Source: Bacillota bacterium
Lineage (GTDB): Bacteria > Bacillota > SHA-98 > Ch115 > JABLXJ01
Direction: 5' to 3'
Assembly (NCBI GenBank): GCA_013178125.1
Contig: JABLXJ010000010.1
Coordinates: 62,001-126,000, forward strand
DNA: 64,000 nt
The position numbers and the translations under genes are program-made. Shown here in pieces: positions 20,164-28,294 of this stretch (the stretch's first letter is position 1; each line of letters begins with the position of its first letter). A model generated the notes under the pieces. It made no database searches, was not told the DNA's origin, and saw nothing but the letters and a program-made list of their open reading frames with translations.

Positions 20164-21039
20164 GTGCTCAGAGGCTTATATTCCGCGACCTCCGGGATGG
20201 TGGCGCGGTCCCACTGGCAGGATATCATTGCAAATAATCTGGCTAACGTCACAACCCCTGGCTTCAAGGGGGACCTGCCGGTCTTTGAGAGCTTTCCCGA
20301 GATGCTCCTGAATCGTATCATGCCGGACCGGGGGAGCATGCTGGATGCCGTGCGGAAGAGCACCCCAATAGGCCGCGCCGGCGTGGGGACGGTCATCGCC
20401 GAGACTGCTACCAACTTTGCAGAGGGACCGGTCGTCGAGACGGGCAACAAGCTCGACCTGGCGCTGGTGGGCAACGGGTTCTTTGCGGTCGCCACCCCGG
20501 CCGGGGAGAGGTACACACGCAATGGCTCGTTTTGCCTGAACGAGCAGGGTGAGATCGCGACCCTGGATGGCTACCGGGTCCTGGGGGAGGACGGCAGGCC
20601 GATACAGGTCGCGGGGGCGATCCATGTTGTGGGTAGCGCAGGTACCGTCGCGAGCAGGGGCGCCAACCCCGGCGGCAGCCTCGGTGGGAATCCGGGTGGC
20701 AGACCACCGGGCCCGAGCGGCGAGCTTACTGTGCGCGAGGATGGGACGGTGCTGGTTGGCGCGACTGTGGTTGGGAGGCTCCGCCTGGTGGATTTTGCAA
20801 ACCGGGCGGCGCTTGTTAAGGAGGGGGACAACCTCTTCGCAGCCGGCCCCGGCGCGGGACCTTTTCCCCCGCCGCAAGCTGCCATTCGTCAGGGCTTCCT
20901 CGAGATGCCCAACGTTACCCCTGTTAAAGAGCTCGTATCCATGATCACCTGCCTCAGGGCTTACGAGACCAATCAAAAGGCTATAGCGTTCATCGATGAG
21001 ACGCTGGACAGGGCGGTGAACGAGGTCGGGCGGGTATAG
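20164..21039 (+). CDS. flgF: Flagellar basal-body rod protein, FlgF/FlgG family
   Basis: Proximal rod component. The N-terminal rod signature IIANNLANVTTPGFKGD (residues ~20-36) and the C-terminal FLEMPNVTPVKELVSMITCL followed by AYETNQKAI are the two ends that pack as coiled coil in all rod/hook proteins. A Gly/Pro-rich insert (residues ~165-185) interrupts the middle. At 291 residues it is close to FlgF, and it precedes flgG as in many operons. GTG 20164 is preferred: GGAGGT lies six bases upstream and the protein then starts MLRGLYSATSGM. A GTG at 20140 would put that ribosome site inside the gene. Confidence 0.88.
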   Translation: MLRGLYSATSGMVARSHWQDIIANNLANVTTPGFKGDLPVFESFPEMLLNRIMPDRGSMLDAVRKSTPIGRAGVGTVIAETATNFAEGPVVETGNKLDLALVGNGFFAVATPAGERYTRNGSFCLNEQGEIATLDGYRVLGEDGRPIQVAGAIHVVGSAGTVASRGANPGGSLGGNPGGRPPGPSGELTVREDGTVLVGATVVGRLRLVDFANRAALVKEGDNLFAAGPGAGPFPPPQAAIRQGFLEMPNVTPVKELVSMITCLRAYETNQKAIAFIDETLDRAVNEVGRV

Positions 21040-21250
21040 GGTAAGGAATTTGAACAGCTGGACCTTAATTGGGGGCTGTAGCCGTGGAATGACTGAAGCG
21101 GCTAAGACTACAGGCGCGGAAGTGGAGCAGGCAGGCGCAGAAGCAAAACTTGCAGGGAGAAACGGAAAGAGAGAAGCAAGCTGAAACGGACAGAAGGGAA
21201 CAGACGGGGCGACGGAGCTCGACACGCTTGACATGGAGGTTTGATCGACG

Positions 21251-22039
21251 ATGATGAGAGCACTATGGTCGGCTGCAACGGGCATGCTGGCCAAACAGCT
21301 GAATATGGATGTGATCGCAAATAACCTTGCGAACCTCAACACCGTTGGCTTCAAGAAGAGCAGGGTGGATTTCCAGGATATAATGTATCAGAATCTGAGG
21401 ACCCCGGGGACAACCGTCGCGCAGGGCGCCATGGTGCCGACCGGGATCCAGGTGGGCCTCGGCACGCGGCCGGCGGCAATCCAAAGGGTATTCCAGCAGG
21501 GCGACTTCATCCAGACCGAAAACCCGCTCGACCTCGTTATCGAAGGCGATGGGTTCTTCCAGGTGCTGATGCCGGACGGCAGCACCGCATATACACGGGA
21601 TGGAGCCTTCAAGATAGACAGCGAGGGCAGGCTTGTGACCTCTGATGGATTTCCAGTGGAGCCTGAAATCACCATTCCCCCTGAGGCTACAAATATAACC
21701 ATAGGAACTGACGGCACGGTATCCGTGATGCTTGCAGGTCAGGACCAGCCCGAGGAGCTCGGCAAGATAGAGCTAGCCCGGTTTATAAACCCTGCTGGTC
21801 TTTCGAGCATAGGCCGCAACCTCTTCCGCAATACCGCTGCATCAGGCGATGCGATGATCGGAACGCCCGGCCTCGAGGGGTTTGGGACGATAGCCCAGGG
21901 CTTCCTCGAGATGTCTAATGTGAAGGTCGTTGAGGAAATGGTGAATATGATCATAGCGCAGCGTGCGTATGAGGTGAATTCCAAGGCGATCCAGACCTCT
22001 GACGACATGCTCGCTATTGCCAACAACCTCAAGCGCTAG
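21251..22039 (+). CDS. flgG: Flagellar distal rod protein
   Basis: Distal rod subunit. The N-terminus is [20 protein letters not shown] followed by [20 protein letters not shown]. The C-terminus is [19 protein letters not shown] and [19 protein letters not shown]. The FlgG-specific early segment ([14 protein letters not shown]) is present. 262 residues is the standard FlgG length. ATG 21251 has GGAGGTTTGATCGACG before it. The 211 bases separating it from flgF hold no convincing gene; a 31-codon frame at 21089-21184 was seen but has no recognisable content. Confidence 0.95.
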   Translation: MMRALWSAATGMLAKQLNMDVIANNLANLNTVGFKKSRVDFQDIMYQNLRTPGTTVAQGAMVPTGIQVGLGTRPAAIQRVFQQGDFIQTENPLDLVIEGDGFFQVLMPDGSTAYTRDGAFKIDSEGRLVTSDGFPVEPEITIPPEATNITIGTDGTVSVMLAGQDQPEELGKIELARFINPAGLSSIGRNLFRNTAASGDAMIGTPGLEGFGTIAQGFLEMSNVKVVEEMVNMIIAQRAYEVNSKAIQTSDDMLAIANNLKR

Positions 22040-22130
22040 TTCTAGTTTGACCTGGTTTGAATTCGTCTTGAATTCGCCTACGCTTGAATTCGTCCATGCT
22101 GACTTGCCTGGCAGGGGGTAGTGCCCGTTG

Positions 22131-23294
22131 ATGTTGGTTACGGCCGCCTGGACGCTCCTATTGACCTTAATAAGCCTAATAAGCATAAGTAGGGGTATGA
22201 TACCGCGAGCCCGGCGCTGCCGGCGTTGTCATACCACCGGCAGCGGGGCCAGGATGGCCGCTAGGATCGCCAGGGCTTGCATTATGGCCGCAACCGTAGC
22301 TGCAGCTGCAGCCACAGCCGCCATGGTCGCAAGCCCTGGCGCCCTCCCTGGCTTTGCACCTGTGGCCGTGGCCGCCGGGGACGGAACCCCCATCGTGATT
22401 ACTGTAAAAGAGGAGGCTCAGGTGGCGGGGCCTAAGATACTGCTCGGTGACATAGCTACGATCACGGGCGCCCCGGGGCCTGTGGAGGATGAAATAAAGC
22501 GTATCGAGATTGGGCCGGCGCCGATCGTAGGCTACAAACGGACAGTGAGCCTCGCAAGCGTCAAGATTCACATGAGGCAGGCAGGCGTCGACCTGTCGCA
22601 GGTGACGTTTGAGGGCGCTGGCAGCGTCGCAGTGGCTGCAAGGGCCAGGACCATCACTGGCGAGGAATTTGTGAAGGTCGCGACTGAGTATATCCTGTCA
22701 ACGATGCCATGGAAGAGAGACGAGGTCTCCATCGGGTGCGAGAGGATGCCCGATAATCTCCTGGCCCCCCTGGGCGAGGCAAGGCTCGAGGCTGAGAGGC
22801 TTCCAATCACCCAGTATCTCGGGACCACCACCATCCGCGTGAATGTGATTCTGGACGGCAAGCCCTACAAGTCGGTCCCTGTCGTCCTGCGCCTCAACGT
22901 GGTGAAGGAGGTTGTGGTGGCCACCAGGACTATCATAAAAGGCCAGGTCGTGACCTCCGATGCGGTGGCCCCGGAGCTGAGACAGCTCTCAGCCTTGGAG
23001 ATGAATCCCGTAACGGATCCTGCTGCGGTGGTGGGCAAGGTGGCCGCAAGGACGATTCGCGAAGGCGCCCTGATATCGGCGGATGCTATTGAGGAGCCCC
23101 CGCTCATCAAGCGAGGGGATATCATTCAGATAGTTGTGAGACTCGGCGGAGTTTCGGTGACTACAGCCGGCGAAGCGCTCGAGGATGGTAAGCTCAAGGA
23201 CCTGATCAGGGTGAAGAACCTCGAGTCGGGGAGGCAGGTGGAGGCTGTTGTGGTGGATGCGAAAATCGTTGAAGTTTCGCCGCCCATCCGGTAG
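22131..23294 (+). CDS. flgA: Flagellar P-ring assembly chaperone FlgA
   Basis: Periplasmic chaperone for assembly of the FlgI P-ring in organisms with an outer membrane. After an N-terminal hydrophobic/Ala-rich export region (residues ~1-85) comes a ~300-residue secreted part. Its C-terminal half is the SAF/ChapFlgA domain: VVVATRTIIKGQVVTSDAV, ..VVGKVAARTIREGALISAD, KRGDIIQIVVRLGGVSVTT, GQ-like VKNLESGRQVEAVV. 387 residues is longer than in enterics (~220) but common elsewhere. The start is uncertain: ATG 22131 has GGGGGT 11 bases upstream, while a Met near residue 38 (MAARIARACIMAATVAAAAA) gives a cleaner signal peptide. Confidence 0.87.
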   Translation: MLVTAAWTLLLTLISLISISRGMIPRARRCRRCHTTGSGARMAARIARACIMAATVAAAAATAAMVASPGALPGFAPVAVAAGDGTPIVITVKEEAQVAGPKILLGDIATITGAPGPVEDEIKRIEIGPAPIVGYKRTVSLASVKIHMRQAGVDLSQVTFEGAGSVAVAARARTITGEEFVKVATEYILSTMPWKRDEVSIGCERMPDNLLAPLGEARLEAERLPITQYLGTTTIRVNVILDGKPYKSVPVVLRLNVVKEVVVATRTIIKGQVVTSDAVAPELRQLSALEMNPVTDPAAVVGKVAARTIREGALISADAIEEPPLIKRGDIIQIVVRLGGVSVTTAGEALEDGKLKDLIRVKNLESGRQVEAVVVDAKIVEVSPPIR

Positions 23295-23898
23295 ACCTGG
23301 GGTAGCGGTGCTGGTGCTGGTGGCCTGCTCTATTCTCGGTATGGGGACCCTGCCGGCGGCCAGGGCGGCGGCGGAGTCCCTGTGGAAGGACGGCACGCCT
23401 TCCCTCTTTGTCGATCACAAGGCTCGCAATGTGGGCGACCTTGTGACGGTGTTGATAATGGAACACGCGGTGGCCAGCAATAAGGCCCAGACGAGCTCGG
23501 GCAACAAGGTTGGAGCCGGCCTGGACCAGGGGACCGGGCTCCTGGAATTCATCCCAGAGGCCGGGCTGGGCGCCCAGAGCAGGTTCGCAGGCTCCAAATC
23601 CACGTCCCGCTCGGGGAGCCTGGTCGCCAAGATGAGCGCGCGGGTCGTTGAGGTCCTCCCTGACGGCAACCTCAAGATTCAGGGAAGCCAGGCACTTGTA
23701 ATCAATAATGAAAAGCAGAACATCGTTGTCACCGGCATCGTCCGGCCCGAGGATATCGGGGCGGACAATACGGTTATGTCGACCTACGTGGCTGATGCCG
23801 AAATACGATACGAGGGCAAGCTCGAGGTGGCCGAGCGCCAGGGCATCCTCGGTTATCTTTCGCGGTTTTTTTCAGGCCTCGTGGGTTTGATTTTCTAA
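23257..23898 (+). CDS. flgH: Flagellar L-ring protein FlgH
   Basis: Forms the outer-membrane L-ring around the flagellar rod. The N-terminal basic and hydrophobic stretch ends in a lipobox-like LVAC (residues ~21-24) suited to lipid attachment. The mature part shows the family core SLWKDGTPSLFVDHKARNVG, DLVTVLIMEH, GSLVAKMSARVVEVLPDGN, LKIQGSQALVINNEKQ, and VRPEDIGADNTVMSTYVADA. 213 residues fits. It overlaps flgA by 38 bases; the exact start (ATG 23257 or TTG 23248) is uncertain. Its TAA stop coincides with the left edge of a small repeat element. Confidence 0.93.
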   Translation: MRKSLKFRRPSGRPGVAVLVLVACSILGMGTLPAARAAAESLWKDGTPSLFVDHKARNVGDLVTVLIMEHAVASNKAQTSSGNKVGAGLDQGTGLLEFIPEAGLGAQSRFAGSKSTSRSGSLVAKMSARVVEVLPDGNLKIQGSQALVINNEKQNIVVTGIVRPEDIGADNTVMSTYVADAEIRYEGKLEVAERQGILGYLSRFFSGLVGLIF

Positions 23899-24090
23899 GT
23901 GCAGGTTCCTTAAGTTGTGCCAGTTTACCAGCACGTCTCAGGACTTACGGTGTTGCGCTCCGGGGACGGCGCGCTTGCGGCGCGCCTCCGTTGAAATTTG
24001 GCGCGAGGGCCTTGCCAAATTTCAAAGGCCCCGTCGCGCAAACACCGGCAATCCCTGGAAAAGTGGCAGTAATTTTCGAGCTCACGCTTG
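23896..24090 (+). mobile_element. Small palindromic TA-flanked element, copy 1 (between flgH and flgI)
   Basis: Non-coding element of about 195 bases. It begins TAAGTGCAGGTTCC at the flgH stop and ends near CACGCTTGG just before the flgI ribosome site. The core holds paired arms TTGCGC/GCGCAA and CGGGG/CCCCG, and two hairpins: GGCGCGC-TTGCG-GCGCGCC and a 12-bp stem TTGAAATTTGGC / GCCAAATTTCAA. It is about 90% like the copy at 49889 through the core, though the outermost core stem is diverged. No reading frame is present. It looks like a MITE or a structured repeat; the edges suggest TA target sites. Confidence 0.75.
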
Positions 24091-24111
24091 GAGGTAGGAG
24101 GTGCAGGATCC

Positions 24112-25350
24112 ATGGAGGGCTCTGGTGAAGCCCGTCGTTACGATCGCGAGAATTCCCGCGGCAGAATCCCTTGCCCTCGCCGCAGGCTGAGCGGCATTCG
24201 CTCGTTTGCTGCCATCCTGCTGCTGGTTGCCTTCTCCCTTGCCTGCTCCCTGGCCTCGAGTATCGTCCTGTTTGATGGAAGGTGCTTCGCAGGTGCTATG
24301 CGGGTTAAGGATATTGCGCGGGTGCAGGGGGTCAGGGTAAACCAACTGATGGGTTACGGCCTGGTTGTAGGCTTGGACGGTACGGGCGATTCCCGGCAGT
24401 CGATGTTCACGGTTCAATCTGTCGCAAATATGCTGGCGCGCTTCGGTGTCACAGTGCCCCCTGAGAGCATAAGGGTGAGGAATGTGGCGGCCGTCATTGT
24501 TACAGCTGACCTGCCGCCCTTTGTAAAAAACGGGGACCAGATAGATGTGAATGTAGCTTCGCTTGGAGATGCAAGGACGATTCAGGGCGGAACCCTCCTG
24601 CTCACGCCCCTGCTCGGTCCCGATGGGAAAACCTATGCCGTTGCCCAGGGCCCTGTATCCATAGGCGGCCTCAACATGTCAGGCGGCGGGCGCCAGTCGC
24701 GGAATTACCCGACCGGCGCGATGATTCCCCGGGGGGCTGTCATAGAACGTGAAGTGCCCATGAATTTCGTCGACGAGGACAAAGGAACGGTTGCCATCAC
24801 CCTGAACCAGCCGGATTTCACCACGGCTTCGAGGCTCGTGGCTGCAATAAATGCCCAGTTTGGCCAGGGCGCAGCACAGGCTGTTGATGCGGGGACCGTT
24901 CAGGTGAACATTCCAACGGAATTTAAAGGGAATGCCGTTGGTTTCATAGCCAGGATCGAGGAGCTTACCATCTCCCCGGACACCGTCGCTAAGGTAGCGA
25001 TAAATGAGAGAACAGGGACGGTTGTTATAGGGGGTGAGGTGAGGCTCTTGCCCGCCGTTATATCACATGGAAATCTGAGGGTGGAGATCACCAGCCTCCA
25101 GGCGTCTCCGGGGCCTCCCTCAGTCTCAGGAGTGGAATTATCCCCAGCGTTCAGGCCAGCCAGGCGGGGATCCTCAGATCAGCCTGGATCACCTGGCACC
25201 GGCAGCCTCGTCAAGCTGGGCGGCGGGGAAACGATAGATAGCCTTGTCTCGGCCTTGAACGCAATTGGCGCATCCCCGCGGGATATCATAGCGATCTTGC
25301 AGGCGCTCCGGGCCGCCGGCTCCTTGCAGGCTGAGCTGGAGGTGATTTGA
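24112..25350 (+). CDS. flgI: Flagellar P-ring protein FlgI
   Basis: Builds the P-ring in the peptidoglycan layer. After a basic N-terminus and a long hydrophobic export segment (residues ~30-55), the mature protein starts AMRVKDIARVQGVRVNQLMG and continues YGLVVGLDGTGDS, the FlgI hallmark. Later marks are RNVAAVIVTADLPPFVKNGD, ALGDA-type VASLGDARTIQGGTLLLTPL, and a C-terminal GETIDSLVSALNAIGASPRD then IIAILQALRAAGSLQAELEV. 412 residues is slightly long, due to the leader and a Pro/Gly/Ser insert near residue 350. AGGAGG lies ten bases before ATG 24112 and fixes the start; it sits right after the repeat element. Confidence 0.95.
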   Translation: MEGSGEARRYDRENSRGRIPCPRRRLSGIRSFAAILLLVAFSLACSLASSIVLFDGRCFAGAMRVKDIARVQGVRVNQLMGYGLVVGLDGTGDSRQSMFTVQSVANMLARFGVTVPPESIRVRNVAAVIVTADLPPFVKNGDQIDVNVASLGDARTIQGGTLLLTPLLGPDGKTYAVAQGPVSIGGLNMSGGGRQSRNYPTGAMIPRGAVIEREVPMNFVDEDKGTVAITLNQPDFTTASRLVAAINAQFGQGAAQAVDAGTVQVNIPTEFKGNAVGFIARIEELTISPDTVAKVAINERTGTVVIGGEVRLLPAVISHGNLRVEITSLQASPGPPSVSGVELSPAFRPARRGSSDQPGSPGTGSLVKLGGGETIDSLVSALNAIGASPRDIIAILQALRAAGSLQAELEVI

Positions 25351-25351
25351 G

Positions 25352-25714
25352 GTGAGCGATTTCAGTTTGACCAGCGCCATCTCCTGGGCGGGACGGGCGG
25401 GGCAGGGGCCGGTCAGAGACATGCGGGCCCAGAATATACGGGCCATACAAGCGCGGCGCGGGCGTGACGATAAGGACGACAAGAAGCTCCGCGAGGCTTG
25501 CCAGGAGTTTGAGGCGATCTTCCTTGAATATATTCTCAAGGAGATGAGGGCCACCGTGCCCAAAGATGGCCTCTTTGGCGGGGGCCGGCCCGAGGAGTTT
25601 TTCACCAGTCTTCTTGATGAGAAGCTGGCGGAGGAGATGGCGAAGGGCAGGGGAATGGGCCTCGGTGAGGTGCTTTACCGGCAGTTTTCCAGCGCTGATA
25701 AACATCCACGATAA
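25352..25714 (+). CDS. flgJ: FlgJ-type rod-binding protein (no muramidase domain)
   Basis: Rod cap/chaperone. 120 residues comprising only the N-terminal FlgJ domain: KKLREACQEFEAIFLEYILK (residues ~45-64), EMRATVPKDGLFGGG, and FFTSLLDEKLAEEMAKGRGM then GLGEVLYRQF. The peptidoglycan hydrolase half found in enteric FlgJ is absent, as in many other phyla, so another enzyme must open the wall. GTG 25352 is right after the flgI stop with a strong GGAGGTGATT site. Its last codons and stop lie in the GATAAACAT-type repeats upstream of flgM. Confidence 0.9.
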   Translation: MSDFSLTSAISWAGRAGQGPVRDMRAQNIRAIQARRGRDDKDDKKLREACQEFEAIFLEYILKEMRATVPKDGLFGGGRPEEFFTSLLDEKLAEEMAKGRGMGLGEVLYRQFSSADKHPR

Positions 25715-25768
25715 ACATTTCCTAGCACGATAAACATTCACGACAAACACCCGCGCTAAACATCCGCC
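25695..25768 (+). repeat. five degenerate GATAAACATYC repeats before flgM
   Basis: A 10-13 base motif close to GATAAACATCC recurs five times with uneven spacing (near 25697, 25710, 25729, 25742 and 25756). The last copy supplies the TAAA -35 element of the sigma-28 promoter. The first two lie in the end of flgJ. Confidence 0.5.
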
Positions 25769-25783
25769 CGGTCATGCCGATAA
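25757..25783 (+). promoter_or_regulatory. sigma-28 (FliA/SigD) promoter upstream of flgM
   Basis: TAAA at 25757-25760, a 15-base spacer and GCCGATAA at 25776-25783 match the flagellar sigma-28 consensus without a mismatch. It lies about 55 bases before flgM and would give the anti-sigma factor gene its own late promoter. Confidence 0.85.
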
Positions 25784-25838
25784 TAAAAATGGTGACATGG
25801 TTTGACATGGTTATCTATTTTCCGAAGGGGTGGCGGGT

Positions 25839-26153
25839 GTGAAGGTATCCAACGAGGTTATTCAGAGGCTCCTCCAGAGATATGCCGAGCAGGCCGGCCA
25901 GGCCGGGCAGGCCCCGGCCAGGAAGGGCCCGGATCATAAGAATGGTAATTCCCCGGCTGCAACGCCTGACGATGTTACGATATCAGGGCGGGCGAGAGAG
26001 CTTTACGCGGCGAAGCTCGCCTTGAAGGAGCGGGCACAGGCCGGCGTGGCTGGCGTGAGAGAGGAGAAGGTCCAGGAGCTGAAGGCGAGGATCGAGGCCG
26101 GCACTTACAACGTCAAAGGCGAGGCTATCGTCAATAAAATCCTGGGCCGGTGA
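25839..26153 (+). CDS. flgM: Anti-sigma-28 factor FlgM
   Basis: Binds and restrains sigma-28 until it is exported through the finished hook. 104 residues. The N-terminal half is disordered-looking (Gln/Ala/Gly/Pro-rich), the middle has DDVTISGRARELYAAKL, and the C-terminal sigma-binding helices are REEKVQELKARIEAGTYNVK then GEAIVNKIL, the FlgM signature. GTG 25839 has GAAGGGG eight bases upstream; GTG 25830 is an alternative. It is preceded by an exact sigma-28 promoter, so it is autoregulated in the normal way. The stop overlaps the flgN start (GTGAATATGA). Confidence 0.92.
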   Translation: MKVSNEVIQRLLQRYAEQAGQAGQAPARKGPDHKNGNSPAATPDDVTISGRARELYAAKLALKERAQAGVAGVREEKVQELKARIEAGTYNVKGEAIVNKILGR

Positions 26154-26782
26154 ATATGATGGTCCGATCACAAATAGAGGCACAAGGACGGGCCGAAACA
26201 TGCGAGCCTATCGAGAGATGCAAGCCCATGGGTGATGAGGCCCCCGGTGGCGAGGCGCCGGTCATATTTGACGATGTCCTGGCTCTGTTGCATAGGGAGG
26301 TCGGGCTCTACCGCAGGATTCTCCAGCTTTGCGAGGAGGAGCAGGCGCTGCTCCTGGGTGGGGGCGGGGATGCCCTTATAAACCTCCTTGGTGAGCTCCA
26401 GGTGGCTGTAAATACCCTGCACCAGGTTTCGCGCAGGCGGATGTCCCTCGCAGGGCGCCTGGGGATCCACTGGAATGGAGAGGGTCAGGAGTGGAAGCAG
26501 GAGCAGTCTCAGGCTCAGCATCAGGATGGGCGAGCGCAGGCGCAGGGGCAGGCCCAGGCGCGGGATATGGCCGGGGCGCTGAAAGCCTTTACCGAGATAA
26601 TCCAGCTGGTAGCGAAGATCGCCGAGGTGAACAGGGCAAATGAGCGGTTGATACAGGGCTCGCTCGAATATATTTCGTTCCTCGATAATTATGTCGGCGA
26701 CGGTCCGGAGTTACTCAGGATGATTTACGCAGCAGGGGAGAGCCGGATATGCGACCAACATTCATTGGACTGGAAACGATGA
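26150..26782 (+). CDS. flgN: FlgN-family flagellar export chaperone
   Basis: A 210-residue, mainly helical protein in the position of FlgN, the chaperone of hook-filament junction proteins FlgK and FlgL. The pattern VIFDDVLALLHREVGLYRRI then LQLCEEEQALLLGG (residues ~38-72) is the FlgN N-terminal helix pair. The C-terminal IAEVNRANERLIQGSLEYIS is the end helix that binds clients. A Gln/Ala-rich stretch (residues ~115-145) is an insert. GTG 26150 overlaps the flgM stop; ATG codons shortly after are possible. It overlaps flgK by 34 bases, which fits chaperone-client coupling. Confidence 0.88.
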   Translation: MNMMVRSQIEAQGRAETCEPIERCKPMGDEAPGGEAPVIFDDVLALLHREVGLYRRILQLCEEEQALLLGGGGDALINLLGELQVAVNTLHQVSRRRMSLAGRLGIHWNGEGQEWKQEQSQAQHQDGRAQAQGQAQARDMAGALKAFTEIIQLVAKIAEVNRANERLIQGSLEYISFLDNYVGDGPELLRMIYAAGESRICDQHSLDWKR

Positions 26783-28167
26783 GGCGGGCACTCCAGGCCC
26801 ACCAGAAGGCCCTGGATGTAACGGGGCATAACATCGCCAACGCCGCGACCCCAGGTTATACACGCCAACAGGTTGAGCTTTCCGCAACGAGGCCTTATAC
26901 CCCTCCCGGCATTGTCCGGCTTGTGCGGCCGGGCCAGATCGGGACGGGCGTCGAGGCTGCCCGGGTGCGACGGGTATTTGACGGGTTCATCGAGAACAGG
27001 ATAAGATTGGCAAAGAGCGGGCTCGGTCGCTGGGACCAGCTCAAGGCCGCGATTGACGAGGTGAACGCCACCTTTAACGATCCCTCCGATGTCGGGTTGG
27101 GCGATGCCTTCTCCAGGTTTTGGAATGCCTGGCAGGAGCTGAGCAAGCGCCCTGACAGCGAGGCCGCGAGGGCGGTGCTCATCGAGGAGGCAGATGGGTT
27201 TTGCGCCATCCTGAACAGGGCGTCGAAGCGCCTCAACGATCTCATGCTGGACCTGGAATCATCCCTGAACGCCAAGGTGGATGAGGTCAATTCGCTGGGT
27301 CACGAGATCGCTGAGCTCAACGAGGAGATAGCCAAGATAAAGGTCACGGGAAACGAGCCCAATGACCTGATGGATAAGCGAGATATCGCCATCGCCCGGC
27401 TGGCCCAGATCGTAAATATCTCGACCTTTGAGGAGAAGGATGGGTCGATAAACGTGCAGATCGGCGGGGTGGACCTTGTGAGGCGCAGCAATGCGCACGA
27501 GATCAAGCTAAAACCGGGTTCTAGCCTGGCATCATCCACCGTTGTCTGGGCAAAAGATAATGCAGCCGTGAACATTACGGCCGGCGAGATGGCGGGCATA
27601 CTCGAGGCTAGGGATGAGGCCGTGCCCGAATATCTCGGGAGGCTTGATAAGATCGCTGAAAAGGTTATAGCAGAGGTTAATTCCCTACATAAGACGGGAT
27701 ATGGTCTGGACGACACCACATTGCAGTCACGGGATTTTTTTGTTGGCACTAATGCAGGAAATATCAAGGTCAGCGATGATCTGAAGGCCGATCCCCGCAA
27801 GATCGCCGCGGCGGCGGTTCCCGAAGCCCCCGGGGATGGCGCTGTCGCCAAGGCGATTGCGGAGTTGAAAGACAAGCTCACGATGGGTGGTGACCCGCCA
27901 ACCCTTACATTCACCGGCTACTACTCCGAGACCATTACGATGCTGGGCAACGAGGGGCAGACGGCAGAGCGGATGAGCGACATCGAGAAGCTCGCGCTCC
28001 AGCAGCACACAAACAGGAAGGAGAGCTTCTCGGGGGTCTCGGTCGACGAGGAGCTGGCGAATATGATGAAATACCAGCATGCATATAATGCCGCCGCCCG
28101 GATGGTCACCACCATCGATGAGATGCTCGATACTATAATCAACCGCACGGGCATCGTAGGCCGCTAA
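26749..28167 (+). CDS. flgK: Flagellar hook-filament junction protein FlgK (HAP1)
   Basis: First junction protein between hook and filament. The N-terminal D0 sequence HQKALDVTGHNIANAATPGY (residues ~17-36) is the family signature with TRQQVELSA. The body includes VGLGDAFSRFWNAWQELSKR. The C-terminal VSVDEELANMMKYQHAYNAA and ARMVTTIDEMLDTIINRTG close the coiled coil. At 472 residues it is a normal compact form. It starts inside flgN. The TAA stop at 28165-28167 is formed at the edge of repeat element copy 3. Confidence 0.96.
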   Translation: MRPTFIGLETMRRALQAHQKALDVTGHNIANAATPGYTRQQVELSATRPYTPPGIVRLVRPGQIGTGVEAARVRRVFDGFIENRIRLAKSGLGRWDQLKAAIDEVNATFNDPSDVGLGDAFSRFWNAWQELSKRPDSEAARAVLIEEADGFCAILNRASKRLNDLMLDLESSLNAKVDEVNSLGHEIAELNEEIAKIKVTGNEPNDLMDKRDIAIARLAQIVNISTFEEKDGSINVQIGGVDLVRRSNAHEIKLKPGSSLASSTVVWAKDNAAVNITAGEMAGILEARDEAVPEYLGRLDKIAEKVIAEVNSLHKTGYGLDDTTLQSRDFFVGTNAGNIKVSDDLKADPRKIAAAAVPEAPGDGAVAKAIAELKDKLTMGGDPPTLTFTGYYSETITMLGNEGQTAERMSDIEKLALQQHTNRKESFSGVSVDEELANMMKYQHAYNAAARMVTTIDEMLDTIINRTGIVGR

Positions 28168-28237
28168 GTGTGATTTCGAAGATTATCGCCCCTGGGACGT
28201 GCTGGTAAATTGGCACAAATTAAGGAACCTGCACTTA
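28165..28237 (-). mobile_element. Small TA-flanked element, copy 3 (core-deleted, reverse orientation)
   Basis: 73 bases from TAAGTG (28165, overlapping the flgK stop) to CACTTA (28237). Read on the minus strand it is the left end of the element family (TAAGTGCAGGTTCCTTAATT... through CCAGCACGTCCCAGGGG) joined directly to the right end (TCTTCGAAATCACACTTA). The whole palindromic core present in copies 1 and 2 is missing. The six terminal bases are perfect inverted repeats. This derivative defines the outer ends of the element best. Confidence 0.75.
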
Positions 28238-28294
28238 GTGGACTAGTAGAACAGAAGGCCGACTTGCAACCGGATGGACAGGAGGCGCTGGGGA

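Noticed and set aside
20176-21354. 392-codon minus-strand open frame
   Set aside because: Antisense to flgF and the start of flgG, no ribosome site, no recognisable domain.
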